Assembly (NCBI GenBank): GCA_947646415.1
Contig: CANSGN010000007.1
Location: forward strand, 1-64,000
DNA length: 64,000 bases
Origin: an uncultured Clostridia bacterium
GTDB lineage: Bacteria > Bacillota > Clostridia > Christensenellales > UBA3700
Reading direction: 5' to 3'
Each line of letters begins with the position of its first letter. Within the stretch, counting starts at the first letter, position 1. Made by a program: the position numbers and the translations under genes. The notes under the pieces are model-generated. The model did no database searches. It was not told where the DNA came from and saw only the letters and a program-made list of their open reading frames with translations. Positions 37,280-45,659 of the stretch are shown in pieces.

Positions 37280-38110
37280 CTATTCTGCGGTATTGTTTTG
37301 TTGAGTATTTAATTTGCTTTCTATTTCGTTATATTTAGGATTGTCGTAAGGGTGTAAGTCTATTACTTTTTTCATTGCTGTGTGAGCTCTTTCCATCAAA
37401 TCGTAAATGGCAGTTTTTTTGTCAAGCTCTTTGTTTGGATAAATAGGCTCCAATATTTCAAGCGTAACCAAAGGGTTTTTACCTAAGATTTTCCAAATGC
37501 CTTTTCTTTCCCTAAACCAAAAACAATAAGGAAGCACGGGTACATTTGCAGTAACTGCAAACCTAAAAGCACCTGTTTTAAATTCTCTTAGTTTGCCGTA
37601 AAAAGGCCATAGCGCACCTTCGGGGAAATAGTGTAACACTTTGCCGTTTTGTAAAATTTCGTTGCAGTCTTTTTTAAATTTTACAAGCCCTTTCATATCA
37701 AAAGGTATTGGCATAACATTTCCTGCTCTTAAAATACGCCTTGCGACAGGTATTTTCATTGTGGGCTCGACTGTCGGCATATATGTTGTTTTTGGGAAAG
37801 TCGTTGCTATCGAAATAGTACTGTCAAGCAACAAACAATGATTTGCTATTGTGACAAAAGCTGTTTTTTGTTTTCTTAAATTTTTTAGTATTTTTTTGTT
37901 TTTTACTTTCAAATTGTAGGAAAAATAATGTATCAATTTAAAAAGTCCCGTGCCGAAAGTCATAAATATTTTGCTGAAAAATATTTTAATAGGATTTTTC
38001 ATATAATAATCATAATTTTCGTCATAGTTTACTTTTACTTGGTGTTTTAAGTGAATGATATGAGAATCTTCGCTTTCTCCCTCTATTTGATATTGTTTAT
38101 CTTTTGCCAT
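37280..38110 (-). CDS. plsC: 1-acyl-sn-glycerol-3-phosphate acyltransferase (PlsC family)
   Basis: Adds the second acyl chain to lysophosphatidate in membrane lipid synthesis. Family motifs: NHCLLLD (NHx4D) near residue 91, and FPEGALWP (FPEG) near 163. A hydrophobic segment (IFFSKIFMTFGTGLFKLIHYF) precedes the catalytic domain. 276 residues. The RBS AAGGA precedes the ATG. It is a stand-alone gene transcribed towards dockerin protein 2. Confidence 0.9.
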   Translation of the reverse strand: MAKDKQYQIEGESEDSHIIHLKHQVKVNYDENYDYYMKNPIKIFFSKIFMTFGTGLFKLIHYFSYNLKVKNKKILKNLRKQKTAFVTIANHCLLLDSTISIATTFPKTTYMPTVEPTMKIPVARRILRAGNVMPIPFDMKGLVKFKKDCNEILQNGKVLHYFPEGALWPFYGKLREFKTGAFRFAVTANVPVLPYCFWFRERKGIWKILGKNPLVTLEILEPIYPNKELDKKTAIYDLMERAHTAMKKVIDLHPYDNPKYNEIESKLNTQQNNTAE

Positions 38111-38219
38111 TTGAATCCTTAAAATAACATTTATTTTTAGTATTATAACATATATTTACAATAAAATCTACTTAATAAATATACATTGTAAAAGACAATG
38201 GGAAAATGTATAATCATAG

Positions 38220-38248
38220 TTGACAAAATAAGTAAAATAAATTAAAAT
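38220..38248 (+). promoter_or_regulatory. promoter of the YgjP-like gene; predicted leaderless transcript
   Basis: TTGACA (38220-38225), a 17-bp spacer, TAAAAT (38243-38248). The -10 box ends 6 nt before the ATG at 38255, so the expected start of transcription is the A of the ATG itself. Confidence 0.75.
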
Positions 38249-38254
38249 TTTTAT

Positions 38255-38965
38255 ATGATTAGAAAAATTGTTACTGATTTTGGGGCTATAGAATACGACC
38301 TTAAAAATACAACTTCCAAACGAATTACCGTAAAAATAAAAAACGATGGCAGTGTGAGCGTGCTTTCGAATAGCAGTGTGCCTATTGCTCAAGCAGAAAA
38401 GTTCATAATAAGTAAAGCGGAGTGGATAGTAAAAAACGTTCAGCTTTGCAAGCAAAAATATGCTATTCTCAACTCAAGCACATTAGACAGTATTTACATA
38501 CTAGGCAAAAAATATCCAATTTGTTACATACCCGCAGGGCAAATCAAAGTTGCTTTTAGGGATGATATTATAATTTTGTGGGGAGAGAGCGAAAAAGCTA
38601 AAATCAAACTTAAAAAGCTTTTGTTAAATTTTGCAAAAAGCTATTTTGCAACAAGGTTTAATGCAATAAAAATCGAAATTGGTGTGCAAGAGGATATCGG
38701 ACTATCCATACGAAATGTTAAAGGCTGGTGGGGCAGTTGTGACTATACAAAAAAAATCATAAAATTGAGCTTAAGGCTTATTGCACGTGATGTAAATAGT
38801 ATAGATAGTGTGATTTATCACGAGTTTGCACACCTAAAAATTCATAATCATCAAAAGGAGTTTTATAGAGTTTTATTGAGCTATTGTCCAAACTATTACA
38901 GCTATAAAAAACAACTTTCGGACGGTAAATTTGACCTTTCGGATAAATATATTTTGGGCAAATAA
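38255..38965 (+). CDS. YgjP/DUF45-type zinc metallopeptidase-like protein
   Basis: 236 residues. The active-site helix is VIYHEFAHLKIHNHQKEFY (HExxH near residue 189, with a further His). Before it lies the family motif VKGWWGSCDYTKKIIKLS. Members usually follow this pattern (SprT-like fold); several are linked to restriction or toxin loci, most are of unknown role. No Shine-Dalgarno is visible before the ATG; see the promoter entry. Confidence 0.88.
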   Translation: MIRKIVTDFGAIEYDLKNTTSKRITVKIKNDGSVSVLSNSSVPIAQAEKFIISKAEWIVKNVQLCKQKYAILNSSTLDSIYILGKKYPICYIPAGQIKVAFRDDIIILWGESEKAKIKLKKLLLNFAKSYFATRFNAIKIEIGVQEDIGLSIRNVKGWWGSCDYTKKIIKLSLRLIARDVNSIDSVIYHEFAHLKIHNHQKEFYRVLLSYCPNYYSYKKQLSDGKFDLSDKYILGK

Positions 38966-38993
38966 ATTATTTGTATATTAGCTAGCTATTTAC

Positions 38994-39022
38994 TTGACAA
39001 AGGTAAGGTAAATAACTATAAT
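38994..39022 (+). promoter_or_regulatory. consensus promoter of the PQ-loop protein gene
   Basis: TTGACA (38994-38999), exactly 17 bp, TATAAT (39017-39022): a perfect sigma-A promoter, 24 nt before the ATG. Confidence 0.88.
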
Positions 39023-39046
39023 GTAATAAAAATGTGAGGTACTATT

Positions 39047-39475
39047 ATGGATTTGTTAGCAGAAATTTTAGAAATTGCAATGTTAGTATGTTTCGGTTGT
39101 TCTTGGCCGATTTCGGTATATAAGAGTATTAAGATTAGGACTTCGGTAGGTAAGAGTGCTGTTTTTAATATACTTTTGATTGTTGGTTATGTTGCTGGTA
39201 TCGTAAGTAAGTTTTTAAAGATGGAACCGTTTATGATAGCAAATGCAAATGACGGATTGAAAAAAGGTATTTTTATCTTTGCTTTGATTATGTATTTTGT
39301 AAACCTAGCAATGATTACTGCAAACTTGGTTTTGTATTATATGAATAAAAATTTGGACATGAAAAAAGCTGCTGAGCTTGCAAACACAAATAATAATGCA
39401 GAAGTTGTTGAAAATGTGGTAAACGAAGTTGAAACAGCAGATAATGCAAATGCAGAAACTGCAGATAATGAATAA
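39047..39475 (+). CDS. PQ-loop (SemiSWEET-like) membrane protein with acidic tail
   Basis: 142 residues with three hydrophobic helices: LEIAMLVCFGCSWPISVYKS, VFNILLIVGYVAGIVSKFL and GIFIFALIMYFVNLAMITANLVLYYM. The first carries the PQ-loop-type motif SWPISVYKSIKIRTSVGKS. Such half-SWEET proteins dimerise; sugar transport is one possibility, but this Firmicutes group is uncharacterised. The last about 30 residues are an Asn/Glu/Ala repeat tail (VVENVVNEVETADNANAET), unusual for the family. It is expressed from a perfect promoter. Confidence 0.75.
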   Translation: MDLLAEILEIAMLVCFGCSWPISVYKSIKIRTSVGKSAVFNILLIVGYVAGIVSKFLKMEPFMIANANDGLKKGIFIFALIMYFVNLAMITANLVLYYMNKNLDMKKAAELANTNNNAEVVENVVNEVETADNANAETADNE

Positions 39476-39482
39476 AAATAAT

Positions 39483-39518
39483 AAAAAATACTTACCGAGA
39501 TGGTAAGTATTTTTTTGC
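39483..39518. terminator. bidirectional terminator
   Basis: Stem ATACTTACC / GGTAAGTAT with a 5-nt loop, A-run in front and T7 behind, between convergent genes. Confidence 0.9.
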
Positions 39519-39530
39519 TATATTTTTTGC

Positions 39531-40238
39531 TTATTTTGTTTCTTCATACAAATTGTCATTGATATACAATGAAATTCTATTTAAAATATCGTAAACAACT
39601 TTTGCATTTGTACCATCCTCAAGAGTAAATGTAAGCTCAAGCGGCTTAAGCGACAACCATTTATCAACAACGACTTTATTGCCGTTTACTTTTACATAAT
39701 GCTCGGAAAAACAAGCGTAAACGAGTATGTTTGTATTATTAAGTGTATATTCCTTACATTTATTCCTCAAGGAAAGTAGGAAATATCCAAACATAAATAC
39801 AGCTAGCAAGCTAAATATTGGTATTAGATATTTGTTCCAATTTTTAGCAGGGATGTTGTCATAAGATTTAACTTCGTAGCTTTCAACTTTTCCTGAAACA
39901 TTTATGTTGGAACTTGTCAATATTCTGTCCCTACGAGGAGATTTATAGCTGTAATAAACAACTTCAAACTCTACTTCTCTTTCTTCCAAAACATTTTCGT
40001 TCTCGTCATAAAATACGATTATTGCTGTTCCGGATTCCACTTTATTATGAAATGTCAATGTTATTTCACAAGTAGTTAAGTCGGCAGCTGCGTTATAAAA
40101 GACTAATTCTCCCTCATGGTCTAGAAGCTTAACTTCCTTATGTATGTTAGGAACTACAATCGGTATTATTATAAATACAATCATAGTTATAAATGTTACT
40201 ATTTGCCATAACAATATTTTTTTCTTTTCTGTAATCAT
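39531..40238 (-). CDS. membrane protein with two helices, unknown function
   Basis: 235 residues. Helix 1 (residues about 9-30, LLWQIVTFITMIVFIIIPIVV), an extracellular loop of about 110 residues with beta-strand character, helix 2 (about 133-155, YLIPIFSLLAVFMFGYFLL), then a cytoplasmic domain of about 75 residues containing KVNGNKVVVDKWLSLKPLELTF. I recognise no family. The RBS AAAGGA is upstream. It is divergent from the cobalamin riboswitch operon. Confidence 0.7.
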   Translation of the reverse strand: MITEKKKILLWQIVTFITMIVFIIIPIVVPNIHKEVKLLDHEGELVFYNAAADLTTCEITLTFHNKVESGTAIIVFYDENENVLEEREVEFEVVYYSYKSPRRDRILTSSNINVSGKVESYEVKSYDNIPAKNWNKYLIPIFSLLAVFMFGYFLLSLRNKCKEYTLNNTNILVYACFSEHYVKVNGNKVVVDKWLSLKPLELTFTLEDGTNAKVVYDILNRISLYINDNLYEETK

Positions 40239-40327
40239 AGTATACCTATCCTTTGTTTGATATTTTTAATTATAAAACTTAAACAATAACTTGTCAAATA
40301 TTTTTAAATACAAAAATATGTATTGAA

Positions 40328-40356
40328 TTGACAAAAAAAAGAATGGATGTTATAAT
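40328..40356 (+). promoter_or_regulatory. consensus promoter of the cobalamin-riboswitch operon
   Basis: TTGACA (40328-40333), 17 bp, TATAAT (40351-40356); expected transcript start near 40363, directly before the riboswitch core. Confidence 0.88.
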
Positions 40357-40362
40357 TTTATT

Positions 40363-40525
40363 GTAAGGGAAGAGCGGTGTAAGTCCGTCGCAACTATTAT
40401 TGCCGTATAGTCGGAATGCTTGCAAATGATTTTTCTGAATATGAGAGCACAATTTAATTTAAGCGAATTTCTATTCGCTATATTTGGTTTGCGACTTGTA
40501 TTTGGATGTCGCAAATATTTTTTTA
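40363..40525 (+). ncRNA. cobalamin riboswitch with downstream attenuator
   Basis: AAGGGAA, GCGGTGTAAGTCCGTCGC, a short arm and GTCGGAATGCTTGC (about 40365-40422) follow the cobalamin riboswitch core order, but the aptamer is compact. A small hairpin (AGCGAAT / ATTCGCT, 40462-40479) follows, then a terminator, TTTGCGAC / GTCGCAAA (40488-40515) with T7. B12 binding would favour termination, so the operon should be on when cobalamin is scarce. The downstream DUF4430 and ECF genes agree with a corrinoid signal. An exact Rfam class is not assigned. Confidence 0.75.
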
Positions 40526-40541
40526 TTAGGAGAGTTTTGTT

Positions 40542-40964
40542 ATGAAAAAGAAACTTTTAGTGGTAGCAATGTTGGTAGTTGTGATTATGACAACTGTTTT
40601 GTTGGCAGGCTGTGCGACAGATAAAATGCAGCTTGGATTTATTGCAGAGGCAGATGGCACACCTGAATATGTAAAAATTGATATAAAAGATTACGAAGGA
40701 AAAATGCTTATCGATTTGTTGAAAGCGGAAGAATCTTTGGGTGCAAAGATTGAGGGAACGATGCTAAATGAAATAAAGGGAATTAAAAATGATTTTAGTA
40801 AAAACGAATTTATTTCCATTTACAGCAATATGAAAGAGTATGATGGTGGTTTTGGCGACCCGATAATAAAAGATGATGTAACTTATTATACCACAAAGGT
40901 TGGTATTGACGAATTGCCTATTAGTAAAGACGCGAAATATTTATTTGTTTTGATCAAATATTAA
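40542..40964 (+). CDS. lipoprotein, DUF4430-like, corrinoid operon
   Basis: 140 residues. Signal peptide and lipobox VLLAGCATD (Cys near 25). The mature about 115 residues have the pattern of a small transcobalamin-C-terminal/DUF4430-like domain: LIDLLKAEESLGAKIEGTMLNEIKGI, then SIYSNMKEY and KYLFVLIKY. The similarity is weak and by eye. First gene after the riboswitch; the RBS AGGAGAG is strong. Likely an extracellular corrinoid-capture protein (inference). Confidence 0.7.
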   Translation: MKKKLLVVAMLVVVIMTTVLLAGCATDKMQLGFIAEADGTPEYVKIDIKDYEGKMLIDLLKAEESLGAKIEGTMLNEIKGIKNDFSKNEFISIYSNMKEYDGGFGDPIIKDDVTYYTTKVGIDELPISKDAKYLFVLIKY

Positions 40965-40965
40965 T

Positions 40966-41199
40966 ATGGAAAAAAGCAGTTGCATAATACTTTTGCAACA
41001 AAAAGCACAGGAGTTGGGGAGACTTCCTAAAAAATCAGATTTTACTAGTGCGGAAATATGCTTGATTAAGGCAAAACTAGGTCCTTGGAATAGGGCTTTG
41101 GAGCAAGCGGGACTAAAACCAATCTCGGAGCATTATGTTGCAAAAAAGGAACGAGTAAAACAAAAAAGAGAAAGAAAAAAACAACAAAATATCATTTGA
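40966..41199 (+). CDS. small basic protein with HNH-associated-type repeat
   Basis: 77 residues, starting one base after the upstream stop. LGRLPKKSDFTSAEICLIKA and LGPWNRALEQAGLKP match the repeat often attached to homing-type HNH endonucleases and seen in small DNA-binding proteins. The C-terminus is highly basic (KKERVKQKRERKKQQ). No nuclease motif is present. Its position inside a corrinoid uptake operon is unexplained; a regulator is possible. Confidence 0.6.
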   Translation: MEKSSCIILLQQKAQELGRLPKKSDFTSAEICLIKAKLGPWNRALEQAGLKPISEHYVAKKERVKQKRERKKQQNII

Positions 41200-41226
41200 A
41201 TATTTTGTTTGCATTAACGAAAAAAT

Positions 41227-42702
41227 ATGAAAAAAGCGGTTAAAAATCGTAATGTTTTTATAAAATCAACAATAATATTTGTAGTTGTAAGCTTGCTTGC
41301 AACTGCAATGATTTGTTTAGTCAGTTGCAAAAAGTACGTTTATGACAGTAATTGTGTGACAGTACAATTTGATAAAAAACAAGCTGTGTTTACTATCCCT
41401 AACGATTGTACAATGAGGGTGGAAGAACAAAATAATTACTATAATTTTGAAGAGATATCTTCGATAAAAGTAAAAGAAATGGACGGCTTGGTGCAATATG
41501 TATTTGATAATAAAAAATACGAGGACAAAATTTTTCGTATTGAAAGGGATGGATATGTAACTAAAGCAGGATATTTTGCAAATAGTGGAAATTACAAAAT
41601 CGCTTATGATAATCAGCAGAATTTATATGAACGGAAAGAGTATGTAGGTAATTTACCAAACGGACTTTTGGGGATAGAAGATTTGATGCTGACAAATGCA
41701 GGAGAAGATTATTTTAAGCACTTGCAAATAGGGGAAGCGTTCGATTTGAGGTTGTTTAGAAACAATATGATTATCAACAACACTTCTAGTAATTTGGAGA
41801 TTGAGCCAAACTTTGATATTAATGCAGATGGCGACAGCATTAAGTTAGAAAGGGTAAAAGAAAATGTTTTTAAAGTTGTTGCGGTAAAAAACGGGATAAC
41901 TACCATCAATATAAAATATCAAGCAATAGAGGTTTTGCATAAAGACGGTTGGTTTTGTTACAATGCAAGCAATCAAAAAAGGGATGTAGTTTTAACTTTT
42001 GCCGTAGGGGATAGTTATACAAAAGATATAGATTTTACAATTAATGGAAAAGACTTTGATAGTGAATTTGACACTTGTTATTTTCAAAAAGATTACGGAA
42101 ATGTACTTTTTCACACTGTCGGTGCGGATAATGTAATTTGTAATGGCGTAAAAGTAAACGCCATAAACGATAATTATAGTTTGAAAATACAAGAGGGAGC
42201 GAACATCGTTGCAATAGACAAGGGGGGTAAAAGTAAAATTACAACTATTTACGGTGCAAAAATACAAGTTGTTGCGGAAAAAGTAAAAGACGAATTATTA
42301 GAAATTGTTAAACTGAAAATTAATGTGTATGGCTTGTATAACATATTACCTAAGATGAGCGGTATTTACAACCCTACCCAAAAGTATGATGGTGGGGACA
42401 GCCCGACAAATGGTAGCTTATTACTTGCAAGTATCAAAAATACAGAGGCTGTAGATGTAGTAAAAGCGAAATATGTCAGTCAATATTACTATGTAAAAAA
42501 CAGTGAAATATTATTGAATTTAAAAACCGAGCATTTGCAAAATAAGGAATTTGAGTTGGATATCGATTTTGTTGTAGAGTGGTGGGGTAGTAAGCTTGGT
42601 GCACATAGGACTATAAACGATAATGGTATTTCAACAAATTTGGATGCAAAACTAAACAGCAAAAGTTTGGGAATTTTTGAAAAAATAAAAATAAGTTTGT
42701 AA
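41227..42702 (+). CDS. large lipoprotein of the corrinoid operon, unknown function
   Basis: 491 residues. Signal segment FIKSTIIFVVVSLLATAMIC, lipobox LVSC (Cys near 37). The mature part is beta-rich by composition and likely several Ig-like or beta-sandwich domains; I recognise no catalytic motif. It lies between two DUF4430-type lipoproteins and before the ECF genes, so a role in binding or handling extracellular corrinoids is plausible. No clear RBS. Confidence 0.65.
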   Translation: MKKAVKNRNVFIKSTIIFVVVSLLATAMICLVSCKKYVYDSNCVTVQFDKKQAVFTIPNDCTMRVEEQNNYYNFEEISSIKVKEMDGLVQYVFDNKKYEDKIFRIERDGYVTKAGYFANSGNYKIAYDNQQNLYERKEYVGNLPNGLLGIEDLMLTNAGEDYFKHLQIGEAFDLRLFRNNMIINNTSSNLEIEPNFDINADGDSIKLERVKENVFKVVAVKNGITTINIKYQAIEVLHKDGWFCYNASNQKRDVVLTFAVGDSYTKDIDFTINGKDFDSEFDTCYFQKDYGNVLFHTVGADNVICNGVKVNAINDNYSLKIQEGANIVAIDKGGKSKITTIYGAKIQVVAEKVKDELLEIVKLKINVYGLYNILPKMSGIYNPTQKYDGGDSPTNGSLLLASIKNTEAVDVVKAKYVSQYYYVKNSEILLNLKTEHLQNKEFELDIDFVVEWWGSKLGAHRTINDNGISTNLDAKLNSKSLGIFEKIKISL

Positions 42703-42720
42703 TATGTTTAAGGATAAAAT

Positions 42721-43194
42721 ATGAAAAAAAAGTTTTGGTTTGTTTTAGCAATAATACTATGCGTAATGATTTTGGCGGTCGGCATGTCTGCATGCTCCGA
42801 TAATTTAGGTGCAAAAGTGGGCGAGGTAACTATCGCTATAGATTGCAAAACAATACTTCAAAATAGGGATAAGGCAGAGGCAGGACTAATTGATAACAAA
42901 TTAATACCGAGTGATGGCATTATTTTAAAGGAAAGCATAGTTGATATATTCGAAAAGGATAATGTGCTTACCGTGTTAAAAAGAATTTGTAAACAAAATA
43001 AAATTCATATAGATGCGGATAGCAGTTATGTAAAAGCAATTAATCATATTTATGAAATGAGTGTAGGTGAAAGCTCAGGCTGGTTGTATTTTGTTGACGG
43101 CTTACAACCAAATGTAGGGGCAAATCAATATAAATTGAAAGGTGGCGAAAAAATAGTTTTTGCCTATACCTGTGTTGTAGGAGATTTAAAGTGA
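42721..43194 (+). CDS. DUF4430 (transcobalamin C-terminal-like) lipoprotein
   Basis: 157 residues; signal peptide with lipobox MSAC (Cys near 25). The mature domain has the DUF4430 pattern: VTIAIDCKTILQN, LKESIVDIFEKDNVLTVLKRICKQNKIH, then YEMSVGESSGWLYFVDGLQPN and YKLKGGEKIVFAYTCVVGD. DUF4430 is related to the C-terminal domain of transcobalamin and intrinsic factor, which closes over cobalamin. It is 18 nt behind the large lipoprotein, and its stop overlaps the GTG start of the ECF T component (GTGA). Probable surface receptor for the ECF transporter. Confidence 0.85.
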   Translation: MKKKFWFVLAIILCVMILAVGMSACSDNLGAKVGEVTIAIDCKTILQNRDKAEAGLIDNKLIPSDGIILKESIVDIFEKDNVLTVLKRICKQNKIHIDADSSYVKAINHIYEMSVGESSGWLYFVDGLQPNVGANQYKLKGGEKIVFAYTCVVGDLK

Positions 43195-44063
43195 TTGAAA
43201 AGCAAAACCCTATAACAATATTGTGCTATTTATTTTTTGTAATTTTTATTACTATGTTCAGCACCAATCCGATAATGCTGGGCATATCTTTTGTGTCGGG
43301 AATTTTGTTGTATTGCATACTTTGCGGGGTAAAAAAAACATTGGTACGTCTAGGCTATTTTATAATATTTGTCGCAATAATTGCTATTATCAATCCTATT
43401 TTTTCAAGACAAGGTATGACGCAGTTATTTTGGATTGGCGAGTTTGTTGTAACGCTTGAAGCCTTGCTTAACGGAGTTGCAATCGGGGTAATCTTTGGCA
43501 GTGTTATTATTTGGTTTGGGGTGCTTAATGTTTTGTTATGCAGTGATAAAATTATTTATATTTTTGGCAAATTCACTCCAAAAATCGGTACTATTTTATC
43601 CATTGCTTTAGGACTTTTTCCAAAATATATTGTACAGTATCGCAAAATAGATAACAATTTAAAAGGGCTGGGACTTTATGACGGGGCAAGTTTTTTAAGC
43701 AAAGTAAAACTAAAAATGCACACCTTGTCAACTTTAATAACTTGGTCAGTCGAAGGGGCAGTTTTGCTATCGGACAATATGTCCGCAAGAGGTTATGATT
43801 TAAAAGGTAAAAGAGTTTACGGCAAATATACCTTTGGCGTTGCGGACGGGATATTGTTGATTGTCAGCCTAGCTTTGGGGATAAGTATTTTGGTATTTAT
43901 GGGTTTAGGTAGCGGTAGCTTTTATTACTATCCGACATTTAAACAGATAGTTTGGGATAGTAGCGTGTGGATATATTTTGCAACACTTGTGTTTATGAAT
44001 ATCTTGGTGGTTATAAATTTGTGGGAGGGGGCAAAATGGCAATTTTTAAAATCGAAAATTTGA
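43191..44063 (+). CDS. ecfT: ECF transporter transmembrane T component (CbiQ/EcfT family)
   Basis: 290 residues with about six helices. The cytoplasmic coupling motif region is in SDNMSARGYDLKGKRVY (the AARGY-type A-R-G signature), near residues 195-211. GTG start in the overlap GTGA with the upstream gene. The next gene (ATPase) begins within the last 28 nt. Confidence 0.88.
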   Translation: MIEKQNPITILCYLFFVIFITMFSTNPIMLGISFVSGILLYCILCGVKKTLVRLGYFIIFVAIIAIINPIFSRQGMTQLFWIGEFVVTLEALLNGVAIGVIFGSVIIWFGVLNVLLCSDKIIYIFGKFTPKIGTILSIALGLFPKYIVQYRKIDNNLKGLGLYDGASFLSKVKLKMHTLSTLITWSVEGAVLLSDNMSARGYDLKGKRVYGKYTFGVADGILLIVSLALGISILVFMGLGSGSFYYYPTFKQIVWDSSVWIYFATLVFMNILVVINLWEGAKWQFLKSKI

Positions 44064-45658
44064 GCTTTACTTACAGCGGTGCAAAATCCTGCGTACTGCA
44101 AGATATCAATTTGCAAATTGAAGAGGGCGGTTTTTATATTATTTGCGGAAAATCCGGCTCAGGAAAGTCCACCCTTTTAAAGTTGCTTAAAAAAGAACTT
44201 TCCCCAAAAGGCAACTGTTTGGGTAATATCTATTATAATGGCATAAATTTGATGGAATTAGACGGAAAAACTTCTGTTGCAGAAATCGGATTTGTCGGAC
44301 AGGATATAGAAAGTAGTGTGGTTTGCGATAAGGTTTGGCGAGAACTTGCTTTTGGCTTGGGCAATTTGGGCTATGGCGATGAATATATAGGTGCAAGGGT
44401 AGCCGAAGTTTCCGAGTATTTTGGGTTAGGTAAAGTTTATAACAGCAAGACAAGCGAACTATCTGGAGGTAGTAAACAAATTTTGGCTGTTGCATCGGTT
44501 ATGGCAATGTACCCAAAAGTTTTGTTACTTGATGAGCCTACGTCTATGCTTGACCCTATTGCAAAAAAAAGCTTTGTTGACTTTATAGCAAGAATCAATA
44601 AAGAGCTTGGCATTACTATTATTGTTGTGGAACATAATATGGAAAATTTATTTGATTTGGCTACAAATATTATTGTTTTGGATAACGGCAAAGTAGTAGC
44701 CTGTGAAAAGCCTAACACTCTTGCTCAAAGCATAGCGGATAAACATTTTTACAAATATATAGGACTTACGGAATTTGCAGAAATTTTTGCAAAGCTTGGT
44801 GGCAAAGGCGTTATGCCTTGCGAGATAAAAGACAAACGCAAATGGATAACGGATAATTTTGTAGTGAAAGATACCACCATAAATTTACATGAACAAACAA
44901 GCCAACAAAAAAATGTGGTTTTATTTGCAAGTAAATTGTATTTTAAGTATGACAAAAAAGGCGCTGATATTATAAAAGGCGGGTCGATAAACTTAAGAGA
45001 GGGGGAAATAGTATGTTTGCTCGGCGGTAACGGCGGTGGAAAAACGACTTTTGCAAATTTGCTTACAGGTGTGTACAAGCCTTATAGCGGCAAAGTTAAA
45101 AAAGATAAAGATAAAAAAATTGCTATGCTGCCACAAAATGCAAAAGGATTGTTTGTGGAGGACACTGTTCAAAACGAAATGTATGCAACTGCTAAATTGC
45201 TTAAACAAGATAAGGCTTTTGCAGATAGTTTGGTGGGAAAATTCCAACTTGGCAATATTATAAATAGTCATCCTTACGATATAAGCGGCGGAGAAGTGCA
45301 AAGATTGGCACTTGCAAAATTGTTTTTGACTAAACCCGATATCATAATTTTGGACGAGCCTACGCAAGGTATGGATATGCAAGCAAAAGAGTATTTGAAA
45401 AACTTTGTTGAACAGCATAAAACAGTAGGTGGCAGTGTCATTATTGTCACTCACGATATAAGGTTTGCCGCAAGCGTAGCGGACAGAGTAGGTTTGTTTT
45501 TTGACGGTAAGATAAGCGGATTAAGGGAGGCGGAATGCTTTTTTGAAGACAATTCCCTTTATACCACTGAATGTAGTATACTTACTAAAAATATTGCAAA
45601 AGGTCTTTATAATATAGATAAAGTAGTAAACGGATTGGAAAGAAAACCACAGGCGTAG
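44036..45658 (+). CDS. ECF transporter double ATPase (fused EcfA1-EcfA2)
   Basis: 540 residues with two complete ABC domains. Domain 1: GKSGSGKSTLLKLL, signature LSGGSKQILAVASVMA, LLLDEPTSMLD. Domain 2 from about 290: GGNGGGKTTFANLL, signature ISGGEVQRLALAKLF, IILDEPTQGMD. Fusion of both ATPases occurs in several ECF cassettes. The ORF is longer upstream, but GGGAGGGGG at 44021-44029 marks ATG 44036 as the start. Energises the transport with CbiQ and the S component. Confidence 0.93.
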   Translation: MAIFKIENLSFTYSGAKSCVLQDINLQIEEGGFYIICGKSGSGKSTLLKLLKKELSPKGNCLGNIYYNGINLMELDGKTSVAEIGFVGQDIESSVVCDKVWRELAFGLGNLGYGDEYIGARVAEVSEYFGLGKVYNSKTSELSGGSKQILAVASVMAMYPKVLLLDEPTSMLDPIAKKSFVDFIARINKELGITIIVVEHNMENLFDLATNIIVLDNGKVVACEKPNTLAQSIADKHFYKYIGLTEFAEIFAKLGGKGVMPCEIKDKRKWITDNFVVKDTTINLHEQTSQQKNVVLFASKLYFKYDKKGADIIKGGSINLREGEIVCLLGGNGGGKTTFANLLTGVYKPYSGKVKKDKDKKIAMLPQNAKGLFVEDTVQNEMYATAKLLKQDKAFADSLVGKFQLGNIINSHPYDISGGEVQRLALAKLFLTKPDIIILDEPTQGMDMQAKEYLKNFVEQHKTVGGSVIIVTHDIRFAASVADRVGLFFDGKISGLREAECFFEDNSLYTTECSILTKNIAKGLYNIDKVVNGLERKPQA

Positions 45659-45659
45659 T

